Positions 1-5,268 of a stretch of DNA of 8,721 bases are shown here, piece after piece. Position numbers and translations under genes: made by a program. The notes beneath the pieces were generated by a model. The model had not been told where the DNA came from. It did not search any database and saw nothing but the letters and a program-made list of their open reading frames with translations. The DNA comes from DAHUYF01 sp052143095. GTDB taxonomy: Bacteria > Pseudomonadota > Alphaproteobacteria > ATCC43930 > CGMCC-115725. The DNA lies in the NCBI GenBank assembly GCA_052143095.1, contig JBKQTR010000466.1, forward strand, positions 1 through 8,721, written 5' to 3'. Positions within the stretch are counted from its first letter, which is position 1. Each line of letters starts with the position of its first letter.

Positions 1-112
1 AGGGGTGGGGGGTGACTCCTCGATTGATGAAAGTCGGTACCAGGCCGGCGCATTCAAGCGGAGCGAACCGATTTCCCTCACGGCCCCAAAAGGGCGGAGA
101 AGGACTTGCCGC

Positions 113-1258
113 TCACCCCGCCGGCAGCGTCACCTCCGCGAAGCGGTCGAGGTGATGATCGGCATCTCCGAATGTCTGATCGATCATCGTCAGGCGCTTG
201 AAATAATGCCCGGCGAGATATTCGTCGGTCATGCCGATGCCGCCATGGAGCTGGATCGACTGCTGCCCGATGAAGCGGCCGGATTTGCCGATCTGCACCT
301 TGGCGGCGGAGATCACCCGGCGCCGCTCGGTGGTGTCGGCGAGATCGGCGGAGAGCGCCGCCAGCACCGCCATCGACTTCGATTGCTCGTGCTCCACCAC
401 CATGTCGGCCATGCGATGCTGCAGCGCCTGGAAGGAGCCGATGGGAACGCCGAACTGCTTGCGCGTCTTGAGATAGTCGAGCGTCGCGGTATTGAGCGTC
501 TCCATGATGCCGACCGCCTCGGCGGCGAGTGCGGCGATCGCGCGGTCGATGGCATGCTCGATGACGGGATAGGCCCCGTCGGGCGCGCCGAGCACGGCGT
601 CGCCGGACACGCGCACGCCGTCGAGCGTCATCTCCGCCGCGCGCAGGCCGTCGACCGTGGGGTAGCCGCGGACGCCGACGCCCGTCGCCTTGGCATCGAC
701 CAGGAAGAGGGTGATGCCGTTGCGCTCGCGGCTCGCCCCGGCGCTGCGCGCGGAGACGATCAGCGTGCCGGCGCTGTCGCCGCCGAGCACCACGCCCTTA
801 TGGCCGCTGAGCACCCAGCCGCCGCCGTCGCGCTTGGCCGTCGTGTCGACATCCGCCAGCGCGTAGCGCGACTGGCGCTCGCCATGGGCGAAGGCGAGCA
901 GCAGCTTGCCCGACGCGACCTGCGGCAGGATCGCCTGCTTCTGCGCCGCGCTGCCGGCGAGCGAGATCAGGCCGCCGCCGAGCACGATCGAGGCGAGGTA
1001 GGGCTCGACGACCAGGCCGCGGCCGAAGCTCTCCATGACAATCATGGTCTCCACCGCCGTGCCGCCGAAGCCGCCCTCGCTCTCGGCAAAGGGCAGGCCG
1101 AGCAGGCCGAGCTCGGCATAGCGCGCCCAGAGCTTGCGGCTGAAGCCTTCGGGCTGGGCGATGTAGGCCTTACGCTTGGCGATGTCGTACTCGTCCTTGA
1201 CCAGCCGTCGCACCGTCTCGTCGAGCAGCCGCTGTTCCTCGCTGAAATCAAAGTCCAT
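113..1258 (-). CDS. Acyl-CoA dehydrogenase, small (PimD-like) subunit
   Basis: This 381-residue protein has the acyl-CoA dehydrogenase fold: an N-terminal helical domain (about 1-115), a middle beta domain (about 120-220) and a C-terminal helical domain (about 230-375). Fold landmarks are RKQFG at 266-270 and QLHGGIGMTDEY at 336-347. Several flavin and catalytic landmarks are missing. The usual (T/S)EPGxGSD stretch reads AHGERQSRYALAD, and the W-I-T flavin contact reads VVL (156-158). The site of the C-terminal catalytic Glu (EGT motif of medium-chain enzymes) is TFGD at 362-365, with Gly instead of Glu. It therefore probably works as the non-catalytic or half-site partner of the dehydrogenase encoded just upstream, as in the PimC/PimD pair and the actinobacterial steroid FadE pairs. 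The start ATG lies 10 bases after the upstream stop and has a GAGG about 8 bases before it, suggesting coupled translation. Family assignment is sure; the partner role is inferred. Confidence 0.93.
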   Translation of the reverse strand: MDFDFSEEQRLLDETVRRLVKDEYDIAKRKAYIAQPEGFSRKLWARYAELGLLGLPFAESEGGFGGTAVETMIVMESFGRGLVVEPYLASIVLGGGLISLAGSAAQKQAILPQVASGKLLLAFAHGERQSRYALADVDTTAKRDGGGWVLSGHKGVVLGGDSAGTLIVSARSAGASRERNGITLFLVDAKATGVGVRGYPTVDGLRAAEMTLDGVRVSGDAVLGAPDGAYPVIEHAIDRAIAALAAEAVGIMETLNTATLDYLKTRKQFGVPIGSFQALQHRMADMVVEHEQSKSMAVLAALSADLADTTERRRVISAAKVQIGKSGRFIGQQSIQLHGGIGMTDEYLAGHYFKRLTMIDQTFGDADHHLDRFAEVTLPAG

Positions 1259-1268
1259 GGTCGCCGCC

Positions 1269-2465
1269 TCAGAGCCCGAGCATCATCTTGGAGATCACGT
1301 TGCGCTGGATCTCGTTCGAGCCGCCATAGATCGACACCTTGCGGTAGTTGAAATAATGCGGCGCGGCGAGCGCGGCGTAGTCGGGGCCGATCGGTTCCTC
1401 GTTCCAGCCGGCCTCCAGCGCCTCGCGCAGGAACGGCATGGCATAGGGGCCTAGCGCTTCCATGGCGAGCTCGGTGAGCCGTTGCTGGATGTCCGAGCCC
1501 TTGAGCTTGAGGATCGAGCTCTCCGGCCCGGGCCCCTTGCCGCCGCGCATGGCGGCGATCATGCGCAGATTGGTGATCTCGAGCGCCATCAGTTCGACCT
1601 CGAGCGCGGCGATCTTGTCGCGAAAGCGCGGGCTCGCCACCAGCGGCGTGCCGCCCTCGCGCTCGCTCGACGCGATCTCCTTCAATTTCTTCAGCTCGCG
1701 CTTGGAGGAGCCGACGCGGGCGATGCCGGTGCGCTCGTTGCCGAGCAGGAACTTGGCGTAGGTCCAGCCCTTGTTCTCCTCGCCGACGAGGTTCTTGGCC
1801 GGCACCTTGACGTTGTCGAAGAACACCTCGTTGATCTCGGCGCCGCCGTCCATGGTGACGATCGGCCGCACGGTGATGCCCGGCGTCTTCATGTCGATGA
1901 GCAGGAAGGAGATGCCTTCCTGCTTCTTGGCGCCGGGATCGGTGCGCACCAGGTTGAAGATCCAGTCGGCGATATGCGCCGAGGTCGTCCAGGTCTTCTG
2001 GCCGTCGACGATGTAGTGGTCGCCCTCGCGCACTGCCTTGGTCCTGAGCGAGGCGAGGTCGGAGCCGGAGCCCGGCTCGGAGAAGCCCTGGCACCAGACA
2101 TGCTCGCCCGACAGGATTTTGGGCAGGAAAAACTGCTTCTGCCAGTCATTGCCGAAGCGGATGATGACCGGCCCGCACATGGTGACGCCGAACGGGATGA
2201 CCGGCGGCGCGCCGGCCTCGCCGCTCTCATCCTCGAAGATGTGGCGCTGCACCGGCGTCCAGCCGGTGCCGCCGTTCTCCACCGGCCAGTTGGGTGCGAC
2301 CCAGCCTTTCTTGTGCAGCAGCCGATGCCAGCGCAGGAAATCCTCGCGCCCCATCTTCTTGCCGTTGAGCACCTTGTCCTGGATGTCGGCCGGCAGATTG
2401 TCGCGGATGAAGCTCCCGACCTCGGCGCGGAAGGCTTGTTCTTCGGGGGTGTAGGCGAGTTCCAT
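1269..2465 (-). CDS. Acyl-CoA dehydrogenase, large (PimC-like) subunit
   Basis: A 398-residue FAD-dependent acyl-CoA dehydrogenase that oxidises an acyl-CoA to the trans-2-enoyl-CoA and passes electrons to electron-transfer flavoprotein. Visible motifs are the flavin/substrate signature CQGFSEPGSGSDLASL (125-140), the flavin contact TWTT (158-161), and the C-terminal signature IYGGSNEIQRN (379-389). The position of the medium-chain-type catalytic Glu is Gly381. A Glu in LGNERTGIAR (Glu244) falls where isovaleryl- and long-chain acyl-CoA dehydrogenases carry their base, so it is the likely catalytic residue. A longer N-terminal half (GWVAPNWPVENGGTGW, 54-69) is typical of the PimC-like group. 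The ATG is preceded by AGGAG with a 6-base gap. The gene is followed after 10 bases by its probable partner subunit and lies downstream of the fused hydratase/dehydrogenase gene. A dicarboxylyl-CoA substrate is suggested only by resemblance to PimC; branched or cyclic acyl-CoAs are equally possible. Confidence 0.95.
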   Translation of the reverse strand: MELAYTPEEQAFRAEVGSFIRDNLPADIQDKVLNGKKMGREDFLRWHRLLHKKGWVAPNWPVENGGTGWTPVQRHIFEDESGEAGAPPVIPFGVTMCGPVIIRFGNDWQKQFFLPKILSGEHVWCQGFSEPGSGSDLASLRTKAVREGDHYIVDGQKTWTTSAHIADWIFNLVRTDPGAKKQEGISFLLIDMKTPGITVRPIVTMDGGAEINEVFFDNVKVPAKNLVGEENKGWTYAKFLLGNERTGIARVGSSKRELKKLKEIASSEREGGTPLVASPRFRDKIAALEVELMALEITNLRMIAAMRGGKGPGPESSILKLKGSDIQQRLTELAMEALGPYAMPFLREALEAGWNEEPIGPDYAALAAPHYFNYRKVSIYGGSNEIQRNVISKMMLGL

Positions 2466-2534
2466 GGGTTTCTCCTGCCTGCGGTAGCGTCAGCGGCGCG
2501 CGTCCTGTCTAGTGTTCCGACCCCAACACCTGCT

Positions 2535-2645
2535 CTCCACCGTCATGGCCGGGCCGGCCGAAGGCCGAGTCCCGGCCATCCACGTCTTGAGGCGGGGCGC
2601 TGAACGGCGTGGATGGCCGTGACAAGCACGGCCATGACGATGGAG
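2535..2645. repeat. Nested palindromic intergenic element (REP-like hairpin)
   Basis: The outer arms 2535-2551 and 2629-2645 are inverted copies (CTCCACCGTCATGGCCG against CGGCCATGACGATGGAG, one mismatch). The inner arms 2571-2584 and 2608-2621 are also inverted copies (CCCGGCCATCCACG against CGTGGATGGCCGTG, one mismatch). The whole can fold into a long interrupted stem. It closely resembles the 'CGTCATGGCCGGG...CCCGGCCATCCACG' intergenic repeats I know from Bradyrhizobium-like genomes; copy number here cannot be judged from one window. It lies in the 213-base gap between the hydratase/dehydrogenase stop and the next gene start, so it may act as a processing, stability or attenuation element in the shared transcript. 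There is no run of T after it on the transcribed strand to make a standard intrinsic terminator. Confidence 0.8.
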
Positions 2646-2678
2646 GAGCGTTGGGACTTGTGTGTTAGTGACACAACA

Positions 2679-4790
2679 TTAGCCTTTCTTCGACGTGAGA
2701 TCAGAAAAGCGCTTGCCTTCGCGCGCGAGCTTTTCCAGCAGCGGCGCCGGCCGCCAGAAATAGCCCTGCGTCTCGTGGAAGCGCCTCACATCGGCATAGA
2801 CCTTGTCGAGGCCGATCGTGTCGGCATAGAACATCGGCCCGCCGCGCCAGGCGGGAAAGCCATAGCCGGTGAGATAGATCACGTCGATGTCCGAGGCGCG
2901 CAGCGCGATGCCTTCCTCGAGCAGCTTGGCGCCTTCGTTGACCAGCGCGTAGAGCGTGCGCTTGACAATCTCCTCGTCGGCGATCGGCTGGCGCGTGAGG
3001 CCGAGCCGCTTCGATTCGGCGAGGATCAGCGTCTCGATCTCGGCATCGGGCAGCGGTGCGCGGCTGCCCTTCTCGTAGCGGTACCAGCCGGCATTGGCCT
3101 TCTGTCCGAAGCGGCCCTTCTCGCAGATGCGATCGGCGAGATGCGAATAGCGCCGGTCGTTGGGCCGGCTCGCCGCCTGCTGCTTGCGGATGCGCCAGCC
3201 GACATCGTTCCCGGCCATGTCGCCCATGGCGAACGGGCCCATGGCGAGGCCCCACTCTTGCAGCGCCTTGTCGACCTGCCAGGGCAGCGCGCCCTCCTCG
3301 AGCAGGAACTCGGCCTCGCGGATGTATTGGAACAGCATGCGGTTGCCGACGAAGCCGTCGCATACGCCGACCAGCACCGGCACCTTGGCGAGCGTCTTGG
3401 CGAGCTTCATCGTGGTGGCGATGACATCCTTGCCGGTCTTGCCGCCGCGGACGATCTCGATGAGCCGCATGACGTTGGCCGGGCTGAAGAAATGCGTGCC
3501 GATGACGTCCTGCGGCCGCTTGGTCTCGGCGGCGATGACGTTGACGTCGAGGCTCGAGGTGTTGGTCGCGAGCACGGCGCCGAGCTTCGCCAGCTTGTCG
3601 AGCTTCGCGAACAGCTCCTTCTTGATCGCCATCTCCTCGAACACCGCCTCGACGACGATATCGGCGTCCTTGACCGCAGCAAGCTCGAGCGTGCCCTTGA
3701 TCAGGCCCATGCGCTTGTCCATCGCCGCCTGCTCGAGCCGGCCCTTGGCGACGGTGGCGGCGTAGTTCCCGCGGATGGTGGCGAGGCCGCGCTCCAGCGC
3801 TTCCGGCGCGGTCTCTACCAGCGTGACCGGGATGCCGGCATTGGCGAAGTTCATGGCGATGCCGCCGCCCATCGTGCCGGCGCCGATCACCGCCGCGCTC
3901 TTGACCGGCCGCGTCGGCGTCTCCGGCGGCACGTCGGGAATGCTCATCGCCTCGCGCTCGGCGAAGAAGGCGTGGATCAGCGCCCGCGACTGGGTCGAGG
4001 TCACGAGCTCCTGGAAGATCTCGCGCTCGCGCTTCAGCCCCTCGGCGAAGGGCAGGTTCGCCGCCGCCTCGACCGCGTCGACCGAGCGCAGCGGCGAGAT
4101 CAGGCCGCGGGCGCGCTTCTTGACCGCGGCGCGGTAATCCTGAAAGAGGGCGGCGTTGCCGCGGGCCTCGGCGATCTTGTCCTCGCGCTCGCGGATGCGC
4201 CGGCCGGCGGTGCCGCGCGCTTGCGCGCTTTCGGCAAAGCGCAGCGCGCCCTCGAGCAAATCGCCCTCGACGATCTCGTCGATGATGCCGACCTCCTTGG
4301 CCTTGCCGGCGCGGATGAAATCGCCGGTGGTGATCATGTCGAGCGCCGGCTTGGCGCCGATCAGCCGCGGCAGGCGCTGCGTGCCGCCGGCGCCCGGCAA
4401 GATGCCGAGCTTGACCTCGGGCAATCCCACCTGCGCCGAGGCCACCGCGACGCGGTAATGGCAGCCCAGCGCCACTTCGAGGCCGCCGCCCAGCGCGGTG
4501 CCGTGGATCGCGGCGATGGTCGGCTTGCCGGCGGTCTCGAGCCCGGATATCACGAAATTGAGGTCGGGCGGCTCCAGCGGCTTGCCGAATTCCTTGATGT
4601 CGGCGCCGGCGATGAAGGTGCGGCCGGCGCCGATGACGACGAGCGCCTTGGCCGCCTCGTCGCCGAGCCCCTGCATCAGCGCGTCCACCAATCCCTGGCG
4701 CACCGCCTTGCTCAGAGCGTTGACTGGCGGGTTGTCGATGGTGATGACACCGGTGCTGCCGCGCCGCTCATAGCGGACCACTTGCGACAT
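2679..4790 (-). CDS. Fused enoyl-CoA hydratase / 3-hydroxyacyl-CoA dehydrogenase (FadB/FadJ/PimF-like)
   Basis: This 703-residue bifunctional beta-oxidation enzyme hydrates trans-2-enoyl-CoA and oxidises the L-3-hydroxyacyl-CoA with NAD+. The crotonase domain (about 1-190) has the oxyanion-hole stretches AGADIKEF (61-68) and GTALGGGLE (97-105), and both catalytic acids, Glu105 and Glu125 (GLPEVKLG). A helical linker leads to the NAD-binding dehydrogenase domain, with GAGTMG at 303-308. The catalytic pair is His433 (THFFSPANVMRLIEIV) and Glu445, with Ser412 and Asn483 (GNRM) also present. Two C-terminal 3HCDH domains follow (about 478-574 and 607-693). Length matches FadJ, PimF and peroxisomal type 1 multifunctional enzymes (roughly 700-730). 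All key residues are intact. The ATG has a strong GGGAGGAG just upstream. It is the first gene of the minus-strand set and faces the sensor kinase gene across a divergent intergenic region. The family is certain; chain length and substrate are not. Confidence 0.96.
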   Translation of the reverse strand: MSQVVRYERRGSTGVITIDNPPVNALSKAVRQGLVDALMQGLGDEAAKALVVIGAGRTFIAGADIKEFGKPLEPPDLNFVISGLETAGKPTIAAIHGTALGGGLEVALGCHYRVAVASAQVGLPEVKLGILPGAGGTQRLPRLIGAKPALDMITTGDFIRAGKAKEVGIIDEIVEGDLLEGALRFAESAQARGTAGRRIREREDKIAEARGNAALFQDYRAAVKKRARGLISPLRSVDAVEAAANLPFAEGLKREREIFQELVTSTQSRALIHAFFAEREAMSIPDVPPETPTRPVKSAAVIGAGTMGGGIAMNFANAGIPVTLVETAPEALERGLATIRGNYAATVAKGRLEQAAMDKRMGLIKGTLELAAVKDADIVVEAVFEEMAIKKELFAKLDKLAKLGAVLATNTSSLDVNVIAAETKRPQDVIGTHFFSPANVMRLIEIVRGGKTGKDVIATTMKLAKTLAKVPVLVGVCDGFVGNRMLFQYIREAEFLLEEGALPWQVDKALQEWGLAMGPFAMGDMAGNDVGWRIRKQQAASRPNDRRYSHLADRICEKGRFGQKANAGWYRYEKGSRAPLPDAEIETLILAESKRLGLTRQPIADEEIVKRTLYALVNEGAKLLEEGIALRASDIDVIYLTGYGFPAWRGGPMFYADTIGLDKVYADVRRFHETQGYFWRPAPLLEKLAREGKRFSDLTSKKG

Positions 4791-4833
4791 CTCTCCTCCC
4801 CTGGCTCTTGGTTCTCAGCGCTGCCCACCGCCG

Positions 4834-4861
4834 ACAATAGCCCAAGGCGGCGCGCAGGCAA
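4834..4861 (-). promoter_or_regulatory. Candidate sigma-70-type promoter for the beta-oxidation genes
   Basis: Read on the minus strand, TTGCCT (4861-4856) and TATTGT (4839-4834) are separated by 16 bases. Each matches its consensus (TTGACA, TATAAT) at four of six positions. The position would give a leader of about 35-40 bases before the ATG at 4790. This is a weak match in GC-rich DNA and is offered only as the best candidate seen. Confidence 0.25.
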
Positions 4862-5101
4862 GGGTGATCCCCCTAATCGGTGATTTTGCGGCAACTATCA
4901 CCTTCCCATGACAGGCCCAACCTGTTGAGATGGCTTCACTTCATCGAAGCCGCACCTCTCCGACGCATCGCCCCGGCCCCGATCACCATCTGTGGCGAAG
5001 CGCAGCGCAAATTGCGAGCAGGACGTAACGTGCCGGGCGTCTTCGCGACGCCGCTTTTCGGCTTCCGGACACCCCAGCGGAACGCTATTGTTCAGGCTGT
5101 T

Positions 5102-5120
5102 TCCCCGGGATACCCGGGGA
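5102..5120. promoter_or_regulatory. 19-base palindrome in divergent intergenic region
   Basis: TCCCCGGG and CCCGGGGA are exact inverted 8-base arms around the three bases ATA. The site is about 140 bases upstream of the kinase start and about 310 from the facing gene. It could be the operator of a dimeric regulator, or a short hairpin. There is no following T-run, so an intrinsic terminator is unlikely. Confidence 0.4.
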
Positions 5121-5231
5121 CTATCGGCCAACAGGGAAAGGCCGCGCCAGCTTGCTTCGTGAAAGTGGCGCGGAGTGCGGACCGTTCGTGCTCGTCAGAC
5201 CCGGATCGGGCAAACCGCCACCGCATTTCGT

Positions 5232-5268
5232 CAGGTGACCGCATTGGAAGGATTTTCAATGTCACCTG
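5232..5268 (+). promoter_or_regulatory. Inverted repeat enclosing the kinase ribosome binding site and start
   Basis: CAGGTGAC (5232-5239) and GTCACCTG (5261-5268) are perfect inverted 8-base arms. The 21-base loop between them carries the ribosome binding site GGAAGGA (5246-5252) and the first two bases of the start codon; the G of ATG is in the right arm. A further GTGAC at 5268-5272 makes a small palindrome with GTCAC (5261-5265). In RNA this would present or hide the start site; in DNA it could bind a regulator. Function is inferred only from position. Confidence 0.4.

Larger units (their letters stand above)
4791..5258. other. Divergent intergenic region
   Basis: This 468-base region lies between the two oppositely oriented genes. 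It holds a weak candidate promoter for the minus-strand operon, repeated GGTGAT/ATCACC hexamers (4863-4868, 4879-4884, 4897-4902), a near-perfect 19-base palindrome (5102-5120), and the left arm of an inverted repeat around the kinase start. It is visibly less GC-rich than the flanking beta-oxidation genes. Short open frames exist on both strands (4880-5284 plus, 4898-5131 minus), but they show no recognisable domain and lack convincing ribosome binding sites. No RNA gene is seen. Confidence 0.6.

Noticed and set aside
5..1351. A 448-codon plus-strand open frame opposite the small acyl-CoA dehydrogenase
   Set aside because: Antisense shadow with low-complexity Arg/Ala/Glu/His composition and no recognisable motif.
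1042..2094. A 350-codon minus-strand frame overlapping both acyl-CoA dehydrogenase genes
   Set aside because: It is a shifted frame. It shows scrambled Arg-rich sequence, whereas the two annotated frames have full-length family motifs, so it is not evidence of a fusion or frameshift.
1482..2603. A 373-codon plus-strand open frame opposite the large acyl-CoA dehydrogenase
   Set aside because: Same antisense pattern; the opposite strand holds clear acyl-CoA dehydrogenase signatures.
2613..4883. A 756-codon plus-strand open frame opposite the hydratase/dehydrogenase gene
   Set aside because: Its translation is rich in Arg, Ala, Asp, Leu and His without any domain, as expected for the antisense frame of a GC-rich gene. 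The minus strand encodes an intact enzyme with all catalytic residues, and this frame runs through the palindromic repeat.
4898..5131. A 77-codon minus-strand frame in the divergent intergenic region
   Set aside because: No family resemblance, no strong ribosome binding site, and it crosses the palindrome at 5102-5120.
5175..5258. Longer kinase N-terminus from the ATG at 5175
   Set aside because: The added 28 residues are polar and unlike a kinase N-terminus, and there is no good ribosome binding site before 5175, whereas GGAAGGA precedes 5259 at ideal spacing.
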